From Solea solea (lineage: Eukaryota > Chordata > Actinopteri > Pleuronectiformes > Soleidae), in contig NC_081138.1 of the NCBI RefSeq assembly GCF_958295425.1, forward strand, positions 20,937,886 to 21,001,885: 64,000 nucleotides of DNA. Direction: 5' to 3'. Under the pieces are notes generated by a model that was given only the letters and a program-made list of their open reading frames with translations, was not told where the DNA came from and made no database searches. The position numbers and the translations under genes were made by a program. Of this stretch, positions 1-12,100 are shown one piece after another. The stretch's first letter is position 1. Every line of letters starts with the position of its first letter.

Positions 1-165
1 CAGAGCACGGTAAAGGAGGAGGGAGTGGGCCGTCTCTCTCTCCTGCTCCATGTAAAAAATTAAGTCCCTGAGGTTCACGCGAGTGATGCGCTGCCGTGTG
101 TACTGGCGCGAAGAGGTTGACGGGACGGAGGAGCCGGCCGGGGAACCTGCCGAGCTGCCTGAAAC
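1..165 (-). CDS. taf4: taf4 last coding exon, conserved C terminus, cut by window start (residues 506-560)
   Basis: The acceptor is TCTGTTCCCAG. The exon enters in phase 0 and the 165 nt in the window give 55 codons. A variable Ser/Gly/Pro stretch (VSGSSAGSPAGSSVPSTSSR) is followed by the invariant tail QYTRQRITRVNLRDLIFYME, then QERETAHSLLLYRAL. Vertebrate TAF4 ends two residues later, usually with Leu-Lys, so the stop codon should lie within about ten bases before position 1. RITRVNLRDLIF is part of the conserved C-terminal TAF4 homology region. Confidence 0.97.
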
Positions 166-3100
166 CTGGGAACAGAAGACGGTAAAAGGTGAGACGGAGG
201 GATTCGTACAGGACACATTAAGCACAAGATAGTGATATGTGACATGTGATATGTGATAGAACAGTAGATTAGCTAGCCAGCTATTCCATCGAGCGACAGG
301 TCGCTGACCATTTCCGAGCAGAAAGACTCAAGTCAAGTCAATTCAATTTACCTCCTTGGTGCGTCACATGATCACAAGATCAAATCTCTGCTCTTAGTTC
401 AAATACACACTGACGTCAACACTATTCATGCAGCCCAATCTCATTCCAAGAGCGTCATATACTGCTGCTCTGTCACGTCGTTCTGCTTCGCCTCAATGAT
501 CCACACTTGGGCATCACAGTGGGCATCACAGTGGGCATCACAGTGGGCATCAGTCAGAGGCTGAGGAGGCGGTGTCTAAAGGATGGACAGTGTTCATGCA
601 TGCTCAGGAATGTGGTCACATGAGTCCTTAAACCACCTCCAAATGTGTTTTTTGTGATAAGAGGCATTCAGAACAGATTGTGAGTGTTCAGACTAGTATT
701 TAGCATGATCTGGATGTGATCAGATTACTCAGGACGGATGATAATACCAGGTGTCCTACAGCTAGACCCTCTAACCTCACTTAATTTATATTAATGATGT
801 ATTTTCGCACGTATACACGTTGACCCCAATGACCCGCAATCCCCGCATCTTGGCCGGGTCTAGTGCCAGTGTTTTTTTAATATGAGAACTAATAAAACAT
901 TTTTTTTAAATTACTAGAAAAAATAATCAGAGACATCAGATGACTACTATTTTCGTTGGGTTCTATTAACTTGATTTTCTCTTCTGCAGTGCTTTGCCCT
1001 TTCTCATTCAGAGTATTCATCCACGCTGTCTTTAGACAATAAAGGGATCTTTGTCTACGGCTAGTTTCCATGGTGAAACACAACAGTGTTTAAAGTAACA
1101 ACACTAAGTTTCCCATTCACGACATGAATTAAGTATTGTTGAATGGCAAATGCAGTGACAATATCAATAGTTGGGAATACTGTGACCTCTAATCAATTGT
1201 ACACTTACAATTAGGGAACATGCAGAGCATGAAGAAGATGAAAAAACACCAACTAATAATGTGCAGATCTTCAGGTGCAGCTGAGTGTTCGGAGACTCTT
1301 TTTTTCCTGTCTGAAAAAACATTGGCAACGTGCACTGGCAGCAAGGGACACGATCATTTTTATTTCAGTGTGTTTCATGGCTCTTTTACGTCGCCCAAAA
1401 TATGAACAGATTTTCCCCTCTAAATAAACAACACTGCTGACATAGATCCGAGCTGACGTCCCACTCTGAAATGCAACCCTCGTTGTTTGTATTTGATCCA
1501 GGAAAAATGAGAACGATGAAAAAAAGAAAAAAAAAGGGAGTGTATACAGAGGCTGATACAAATCAAGAGATGCATTTACATTTGTAAATGAGAAACACTG
1601 GGGAAACAAATCCAGCAAGTGCCCACTTGAACCCAGGCAGAGAGAAATAAGACAGACATTCCAGTCAGGAACACCCTCTCACAATTACATTGATTGCACC
1701 ACTCTGTAAACACACAGTACAGACAGGCCTTAATTGCAAACATATGATGGGTATGAATTTACAAGAACCAAACCAAAGTCCCTACAGCACCCGTCCCCTC
1801 ATATGCTTGTCTTTGTGTACAACTGCATGACATTGCCTGGTCTCGAATTTACCTCCGTACACTCTCTGACCCCGGGGACATTGAGATGATAAGTGAGGAT
1901 TGCCAGGCCACTGTTCCCACAAACTTACCCCAACTACATCTACCATCTCTGGCCGACATGCTGGGGTAGTGGGGTTTGAAGCAGTGAGTGCAGCCAGCTC
2001 CTCGTCTCCCTGGGGCACACCAGACCCTCACTTTTGGGAACAACCCTGGCTTAATCAGGTCAATCATGGCTGACCACATGTGAAAGATAGGCCTGCCTAC
2101 TGCCATGCCAATTACTGCCACTCACGAGTAAAGCCTGCATCAGGGCCACAGATTTTTATCAATCAAAGCCATTCATTCACCTGGACAGATGAACAGAAGC
2201 GGCCACAGGCAAGTCATTGCAAGTCAGTGGTGCTGTGGCTACAGAGGGGATGGCCAGGAGGAAGGAGGAAGGAGGCAGCAGTAGCCAGACATTGCCGCAT
2301 AGGTACTGTAGTGTGTGACAGCTCCCAGAATGCCTCATTCCTTTCAGGTGCAGGGGCAGCCTTAAGTTATCCAAATACACGCAAGAAAGGTCACTGCTCA
2401 TCCAGAAATTCACTGAACGCAGCCTCTCCTCTGCCCTCTGTTTTTATATGCCCAAACACTGGTATGTTGTCTTTCGTATCTATGGAGACCAATTCCACTC
2501 ACCAGTACAAGCAGGAAATCATGTTGTGGATGAGGGAGTGGGGATGGAAGGGGGTAATCATCAGCGCTAACCAAAGCAGATGGCTGACAGTCAATTAAAA
2601 AAGGAAAGCGAAACATCAACAATCACACTTTCCCTGTCACCAGCAATTACGCAGTAATACTGTCTGAAATTCACCGGTAAAAACAACATGGCAGGCTTCG
2701 TAAAGGTTGAAAATCAAAAGCGAGGAGAGAGAAAAGAGGCAGGACACAGTGCGATAACAGCGAAAGCGAAGCTGAAAAGTCTCAAAATCAGCACGGCCGA
2801 GGAAGATCCATGAGGCAAAAAACAGCATCTGTCATTTTATATGTGATGGGCGCTCCGAGGCATTATGTCATATGACATATCCATCGTACAGATCGCGCAA
2901 GGGATGCTTCGATACATCTCTTCAGACATTTGACTTGTTTGGAATGGGGGACAGGGAGAAAAACAAGAGGGAGAGGAGAGAGGGTCATCTGTAGTGAGGC
3001 CATGGCTCTTGTCTTAAGCTACATGCTGTTGAAATGACAAAGTGAAGATGGGCCAGACGTCCCTCAATGTAGTCTTTAACAAACATGTGCATTTAAAGAA

Positions 3101-6100
3101 GAGCAGAATTATTGAGTGTTTGTGCAGCAGAAAATTAGTGTAACACAGCGTAAGGTAGGGGTGGTTCAAAATATCGATTTGGGGATTATTGTCGTCCCAC
3201 AACACCATGATGCCAGGGCAAATATCGATATATTAATTCACAAATGAAGGCGCTCTAAAGTAAAGTAAGTAAGTATGTTACTTTAACTTTTCACAGACCG
3301 TGGACCAGGTATCGTGTATCGTATCGTGAGTTACCCTTTGATTCCCAAGAACAATAGAATAGAATAAATTAAGTACTAAAAAGAAAAAAAACAAGAAACT
3401 GCCCTACACATGCTTAACATTTGTAAATGCTATGTATTTCAGTCATAATATAAATAACTTAAATAAGTAGGTATAAAACACAAAAAAGCTTATTATGTTC
3501 TTTGTACTTATTCCATAAAAGGTCCAAAGATTCATTTAGCATTTGTTTTATTAACAGTAAATGTGCACGATGAATGTGGGATTGACTAAAAATACTTTAT
3601 GTGCATGTATTTGATTTATTGTCCACATTCACCAATGCTTGGGACAAAAAGCAAAAAGAGTCAAATGTTGTTGAGAATCACAGACAGACACACAGAGCAA
3701 CGCTTTGAATATTCACAGTATCCTACAGGAGTGAAGAAGCCGCTATGTTTGAACACTTCACGCCTTGTTTGATCCCTCTATGATGCTCATTTTTACGCAC
3801 AAAAAATCCAGGAGGTCACACCATTTTACTCAATTTACTTTTGATTAATAATGTATGTATTCATACTCTCCCTTTCTCTTTTTCCTCACTGGAGCCTTTG
3901 ACTCCCTCTCCTGTCTGTAATTTTGCAGCGTTAGCAGTGATGCTTGGGTCTTGAGGAATTTACATTCAGCCCCTTTATTCTTTGAGTGAGGGGAAGGGGT
4001 GTGGGGCAGGGTGGTTGCTGGGGTTCTTGCTGATCTGTGGCTTTGAACCCAGAATGGCACCTGTGCCTTGATGCTGCAGCCAATATTGGATTTGGCCCAG
4101 GTCACACCTCAGGGCGGTGGGTTAATGGCCCACTTTGCCAGGCACACAGAGCTGCTCGGCCCTGCACGGGGGCCAACCTGCTGTCTCAGCACTCCACTCC
4201 TCACAGCTGAAGTTTAAGACAGAGGCAGCGTATGGAGGCGTGCACACACACACACACACACACACACACGCGCGCGCGCACACTGTGCTGTGCGTACAAC
4301 ACAGTGGCTAACATACCGTGTCGACCTAAACTGCAACATGGGGTAAAAGCATAGCTCAGTATGAATATTTGAAGGATTGAGACTAGCCCCATGTTGGTTG
4401 AGAAACAGATAAGCTGTTCTTGACGCAACATTACTCCATTGTTGCCACTTTGATGCCGAAAAATCTGTTTATAGTGTGCTCCAGGCAAGGACGACATATA
4501 TAGCACAACACAGACAGACTGTTGACAAGCTGAACAAAGAAGTGAAGCAAAAGCGGAGCCAGGTGGTGTTTTATGAAGTTAAAGCCCGGGTGAAAATTAA
4601 CAAAAGCCACTAGTCAAAGTCTGATATTTTGTTTGTAATAGGGTACATTTTGGCAAGCGGCGAGAAATGAGCGTGCTTTGTGAAGCGCAACTGGCAGGTA
4701 GAGCTTTGAAAGGCTTACTGGTTGATGGGCCTCGTCTCATCAGAAGTGTCTGACTGACTGAAAAACCCGAATACATGCTGGATGACTGAAGAACTGACTG
4801 ATGTGCTGACTGATTGACTAACTAACGACTGGCTTTTTGGGGGATTGGCTGAGGGCCTGACTGACTCACTGACTGGATGACTAATTTACTGACTGAAGGA
4901 CTGACTGACAGTCTGGTTGACTGACTAGGTGCCAGGACACAAAGCTTTCCCACATGTTCTGCTCCATGCTACATTTCGGCCGGGTGTTTACAGTGTGAAG
5001 CCCAGCCGTGGGAGTGAGGACCCACTTCATCTCCACACTCGGCCTCTCCTATGGCCGCCATTAATCAGCAACAGAGACTTTCTCTCTCGCCTCTCTCCCT
5101 TTTTCTCGCTCCTCTACGCCCACAGACATGCTGGATGAGGCCATTTTGAAAGAGTTAACAGATGTCGGCTGATTTGCCCCAGGCTTTCTGACAATGCCCC
5201 AGTGATGTATTTGATGTGGAGTTTATTCAGCTCTAATAAACGTATAAAGAATTAGAATAATAATTCACAGATGTACATATCCAGATTATATGCCGCAGCG
5301 TCTCTTTGAAGCAGACAAGGCAACAAAGATTAACAGAACCGAGAGAGAGGATGCAAAGTGTGCCAGCCGGTTCAGTCCATCGACAATCAGAGAAGTCAGG
5401 TTGTAGCAATACCACAGCTTCACGTTCAAATACTGACACAGGCTGGCTTTGTTCCTTTCACAGGTTCATTTTCTGTGCTAAACTCTACACAAGAAGCTGC
5501 CACTGTGACTGTGCTTAATAAAAAAGGAGCACAGTGAAACCCATTTGCGATAGCTCGCTCTTTGTTTTTCCTACTCTCACATTGTTTTTTTTAATTTGTC
5601 ATTTTGTGAACAGCAAAGAGAAAAACTGAAAGAATAAAGGGAAAAATACAAAGAGATGAGAGTGAGGTCGCACATTCTGATCTTGGCAAAGGAGAAAAAA
5701 AAAAACCAAAAAAAAAAAACCGAGGGAATTACTTTCAAAACAAACAACTTCCATTTGCTTCACAACTAAAGAACAACAAATCTCAAAAATGGCCAGTTGC
5801 AGAGCATCTTAATACCCACATAAACCATAAAAACAGCTACAGAGCTCCATGGCAATGCATAGCAACCGTGCAGAATTTCAGTCAAGGAGAAAGAAAGCAA
5901 AAAAACACCTTATTACTTCTAACTCCTGCAAGCCATTTTGGTCTCCAAAGGTTTTAGAGTGCCGCAGGCCATGTGTCTGCAGTGTTTCGGGAAATGACTT
6001 GCCTTCGCACGAACACTGCTATGTTCTGCAGCACTGCTGCCCCCAGCATCCCCGCTCAATTTCTGTTTAACCCCTTCCTGCCTTCCCTCACACTGACTCA

Positions 6101-9100
6101 CTGCAACAGAGAACTCTCACACCCAGCACAATAATGTCACATTGTTCAGCCTCCCACGAAACCACGGCAAATCAAACCAGCCTCTTCTCCATGAGCTAAC
6201 ACATTCATTTGGCTACTTAAGCATGTGATGGCTCGCAACAAACACGGCGCAGGAGGAGACGCGTAAGGTCATATGGGGCAGAGGAAGCCGGCGTGAAATG
6301 CGTCCTTCACCCACTTCCACTCCGCGTCTCCAACAACATACGACACAGTTTTGCACACTCGAGTGTGTATCAACGGCGGATTAAATCTGCAAACTCGTTG
6401 ACACAACACATAATTAAAACATCTTGCTCCAGGTCAGGAATTTTCTAATTAGTAGTGTACTGACAAAGCTGCAATTCCATCGCCCTGAGTTTCAAAGTCC
6501 ACAGGTTACTGCTTAGATGAAAGCCGACCCTGGAGCACTATTCTGCAGGGCTGCTCATACAATTCCTCAGAAGACAGTCACAGGGTCACCAAGCTTAACA
6601 GTGTGCTGCACCCAGAATCTCTCTTCCAAACAAAGAACTTCAAACTTTCCTGCCAGCCCCCACCCGCTCTCTCTCTCTCTGTCTCTCTATTCAACCTGAG
6701 AGAAACAAAAGATAGTGTAAAGGCAAGTAGAGAAAGAAACCATAACATGCTCTTTAATCTATTTAATTAAAGCGCTCTAAACCTCGGCTTGCTGAACTTT
6801 ATTAGTCGTGTTTTCGTAACTTAATGTAAGAATGACAATCCGGTTTCGTATCACAGATAATAATAATATGTTAATAATGATTATTATTGGCAATTAAATT
6901 AAAGTAGTTTACAGTCAAAATAATACAGATGATAATGTTGTGATTTACTGTATAAATGTACGTTTCTATTGTGTTTGTTTAAAGATTGTCATCCAATCAA
7001 TCCCTTACCACATTAGAGCAACTACTTGTATCTCAAATTTCAAATACTCACATTAAAGGCTATATTTGTCGGAAGACGACATCGGCAATCGTCGCTGCGA
7101 TTGTGCCATTTTGCTCATTTTCCAACCGAGTCGTCTTCTTTGTAATGTCTGTGTGTTCTGCTTGTGTTTTTGTTTTGTTCTCGTGGATTTGTTTGTTTGG
7201 GTTTCTTTTTTATTCCGTATCGTCATATATCTTAAGTTTCCCTTTTGCTGCAGAACAGGAGCCCGCTGTAAACTGAGCCAGTTAGACTGTTACTTTTAAT
7301 CTCTTCCTGTATAATAATAATAATAGTACTATTCCACTATAGGAGAGAGAAACGACTAACTCCCTGCCTCATAACCAAGACAATTAACGTAGGGCAAGTA
7401 TCTTTGCCTACATAAAGTATCAGAAGCAGAACTTTTTCGACATTAAATATTCAAGGCGTTTCATATATAAAATGAACCCAATTAGAGTTAAAATGGTAGA
7501 TGTGTAATGAGTCTCAAGTCAGAATGCTTGTCTTCAGAACTGCTCACTAATGAGCCCTTGTTGGTTTTTCGCACTTTACTTTCAATGGTGTGGCACTGTC
7601 ATTTCTGCCGGTTTTTAATTTTTAATTCAAGTTGAATGAGAGGGTGGTGACTGAGATAATAATCAAGGCACTGGGGTGTTTTGCAGCCGATGGATAGCTG
7701 GGAGAAGTTGCCAAATGAGGCTTGTGGTCCACGCTTTGATATCTTTGTGAAGCGTTTCTAAATGGGAACAACCACTTAACAAAAGCCTATCCATTCAGGC
7801 CTGGCACTGAACATAAATGACCACACAAACGTGGGGATGCATCCGACAAATGTCCTAATTAGTGGAAAAGGGTAGACTATAGCAACACAGGCTGGCGATG
7901 AATAAAACACAACCCGAGCACAAAGAGACAGTGACTTTAGAATGAGTTAGGAGACCAAAAGGCGGCATGATGCATCCCGCTGCTCTTCAGACATGTGCTT
8001 TATGCTGAACTGTCAGTAAATCCTCATATGAGCCGTCACACATTTCACTCAAAAGAATATGAATGCACCAAGGGGGCACAGTGGATATGCAGATGGGGGA
8101 GATTAAACAGCACATTTATGGCAGCGGCTCACCCTACGACTTAGTTCTTGATTTCAAATTGACATAAATGGGGCCATTTTTGACATCATTTAGCCATCAC
8201 AGGCGCAGTTCCAGCACCACTGTCACTGGTCCCCATGCACCTCATGTGAAGCCTGCTAAGTACAAGAAGCAGGGAAAACGGCTGTCTGAAGAGCAGGTCT
8301 TATTAACATCCAGGCTCTTCTGGGGAAAGTGGAGAATTTAGATGGCCCAGAAAGACAAACTCTAACTTTACTGCAGCAATTTTCTTAAAAGAGAGTTCCT
8401 GACCCCAAATGTCACCGTTTTTTTATTTTTTTTTTTTATCCAGCAAAGCTTTCAAGGGTGAGAGTTTTTACTCTCGCTATTCAAAAGTAAATTATTCCTT
8501 TACCATTCTGAGCATTTATACAACGGAGTATGTGGGAAAAAAAACTTCAAACGCCTTCAAACTTATATTTGAAGGCGTATCTTAAATTTTCGAGAATAAA
8601 GTTGGAGTATGATGTCGAGATCGTCTTAAATCTCGACATTATATTCCAACTGTAGAAATCTCGTCATGGTACGTCATAAATGTATCACGAAACGTCATTG
8701 GAACATTTATGATATTTGCAATAGAAATAGAACAACAGAGACACCTAGTTAAAACAAATTTGGCACAAAATGGACCAACTTTAAAACTCCTAACATGCGG
8801 TCAATCAGGAACCTGAGGTGGGTTATAGGGGTAAAAATGGTAGGCAGCACAGCAACGTTTGAACTCATTAAAGGAGGTCTTTATTACAGTCGAGCTGGCA
8901 CTTTCCTTGAGGCCTCATTCCTCCCATCAGATTCCTGCTGCACAGGCCCACGAGGCTTCCTTCCTACCTGCACAGCATTTTGGCAACTTGCTTTATTAAA
9001 CTACATACAACAGCATTATTTTCCAGGCAGCTGTGTGTGTGTGTGTGTGTGCATGTGTAATTCTTATCTACATATTGACTTGGTTTATATCTACATCCTT

Positions 9101-12100
9101 GTCTGCCATAATAATTACACTTCTTCTAAAAGGATGAACTAAATCCTTCCTGAACCTGAGGCGGGCAGCCGGAGGAGTCGCCCACCGGCGCCCAGCAAAC
9201 ACACCTCTGGCGCCGCCTGGTATCCAAACAGCTTCAGCATACACCCGCAGCCATTAGTTCCATGATGTAATGGCAGCTTTCTATTCAACTCTAACGGAAC
9301 ACAAAGCACCGACATGAGCGCGTCTCAATGCGTTTCCATGTATTGGAGGAACACGGCCGTTGGGATAGGTCGGACAGGTAAGAAAGACGGCAGAGAGACC
9401 TGGTTTCTACTTGTCAACAAGTCCGACCACACATATATATACACACACACACACAAACAGACAAGAAAGCACTGTTGTGTAGTGACACAAAGCGGTTGAG
9501 GAGGTGTGTTTACATCTCTGGACCTTGTATAAATAAAGATCACTCTAAAGGGAGGGCCAGGAATGTTTTTTTTTTTCCCTTTCAGCTATACCACATCTAT
9601 CACTCAGAGCTGCCAGGGCATGATGTGCGTGTGTGACAGAGGCCATATTTAGCTTTTCCACAACTCTCCCAGAGTTCTATCTGTGGATGGCGTTCATTAG
9701 TCCAACAAATACATAATTTATGCAGTCTAAAAAATACATGTGATCATGAATCAAAAAACGGGAATGAGAGACACAGAGACACCGAGGTCCTCTGGTGATG
9801 CCAATCCTTTGTTTCGGAAAGTGAGGTCAGCTGATGAGCCGCTGCCCTGACAACCAAAGGGAACGCTGTTGTTCTGGTTCTTGGGAGATCAAACCAGAGA
9901 CGGAATGCAAACTAGCAGGAAACTGTGGTTCGTCACAATTATCTTTTAACACAGACATGTTACATTACACAAAAACTAACCGATTGTCTAAATATGCAAC
10001 AACTACGCACGAGCACGTACGACAGACAATAATAGACTGCTCGCTAACTGATTGCACATCATACAGAAAGTATAGGCGGCAGACTCCATGCTGTCCCCAC
10101 AGGAGAGACGAGGACTGATGACACTCATGCGCTCGGTGATGTCTGAATTCTGCTGAGATTATTTGTCAGAAACGCCTGAATTTCGCAGTTAATTGGTCTC
10201 CCTAATTAGCACAGGATGTCTAATTCCCATTGCAGTCAGTGTGCTAAATGCTAAAGCTTTAGCAAGCGAATGCTCTTCCTTTTTGAGGAAAGAGAGAGAG
10301 AGAGAGAGAGACTCCCCGCGTACACCGAGCTACACTGTACATTACACACCCAATGATCGATTCTAAATCTTAATTAGTGAGACGACAAACAAGCAAGGAC
10401 ACTTAATGAACTGTGTACCTTGTCAAACAGCTGGCTGATTATATTTATTGAGATATATGTTAAATTTAATGATTTGAGCAATTAACTGTGGACCCCACTG
10501 TAATCACTGAGGGACATAAAGGGAGGCAATCACCACAAAGGGCCACAAACCTAATGGAAAGCAGCTGACAAATATTTGTCACCCCAAGAGAGCAGAAAAT
10601 GGCACTAGCCTCGTGTTCAGAAATAAAGCTTTCATATTCAGTTTGTCACTGCCTTCAATCTGCGTCCTTTGCGGCCCCCCGACTAACAGACATACGACGC
10701 GTTTCCGGAAATGTTCTGCTTTTCTGGGAAGTCGTGCCACTTAATGATACTGGATTCTGTGCAAAAACAATGCAGAGACATAACAAAAGAGATCTCAAAA
10801 GAGGGCACAGTCTTTATAATCAGTGTTTTTTTTCATGGACATCCATTTCTAACTTTTTTTTATTTTTCCTTCCTAAATTGGTCAAATGGAAAGCAGTGAG
10901 AAGCGAGGGGAAAAAAAATTAAGCTGAGTCGAAAAGTGCGACTTGGATTTAATATTTTATAATTGCCAAGGGACATTCTAAGATCAATGAATTTTTGCCC
11001 GGGACGCACATCAGAAAGAGATGTACTTCAGTCTTTTTAGGGAACATTGGTCTATTTAATTCTAGTGTCTGATGCATGTGAAATATGCCTTCCATGGCCT
11101 CCTTCTTCTTCCCCAGGCACTGCTGCAGGCAGACATTACCACTTTTAATGGGCTGCCATAAGAGGAGGCAAGTCAGCCAATAACCCATCCTTGCTAATGG
11201 ATCGCCTTGTTTGTTCTTTTCCACTATTTTCTGAAGCTAATTTTAGACGTTCTGTTTTTCTGTTACAAGACAAAATACAGGACACTATCACAGCGGCACT
11301 TTAGCACAAAACAATTAAAGGAATGGTCTTCAGACAGAATCTTAAATCAGAAAAACATATGATTATTATAGCAACTCAGTCACATGGACCATGTCTGCTG
11401 TGTAAAGTAGTGGTTGGTCCAGGTTATGAGGGGTAACTGAAGGGTAAATGGAAGCCAAAAAAAGGAGCTCTCCAGTGGGCATAATGGGTGTTAACAGTTA
11501 TATAGCTTTTTATGGATTTGAATATATAATATATAACTCACTTATAATTCCACTCATTTACAAACCATTGCTCACTGAAACAAACACATTTGCAATTAAG
11601 AATTATTTCTGCTTTGCAGAAACATCTGTTGCGTGAGTGGTTATAACATTTTGATAAGAACATAACACGATATTTCATGTCATACATGATAATTCTGTTT
11701 TTTTGTTTTTTTAACATGATTTAAAGTTGAACTGTATATGGTATTATTGAAATACCAGAGGTTCACTTCCATTGACATTCCCATATACATACATTATATA
11801 CATGTGAAAACATGTACGCAAGATACAGATAAAGATCAGGTGTTTGAAGCAGTAAATGCACACAAAGAGTTGGACGCAGAGAGCCACTGCTTACTCGATC
11901 CAACACATTAACAATGAAAAGTACTGAATCAGATTCCGGAGAACTCGAAAACTTCCCTGTGTTGCCATTTCTGTCATCTCGTTGTAATATTTTGCCCTCT
12001 TTACACACATTTACCCACTCTCATCCATCCTTCTTCTGCCCCTCTGTCAGTTCCTGATAAAAAAATATTTTCTCGTTTCTTTCCCCAGGCTCAGACCTTG

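Noticed and set aside
508..553. CRISPR-like direct repeats
   Set aside because: Adjacent 12-bp units without spacers: a tandem repeat, and the genome is vertebrate.
1271..1618. 115-codon minus-strand open frame
   Set aside because: Phe/Ser runs derived from A-rich plus-strand sequence; no domain.
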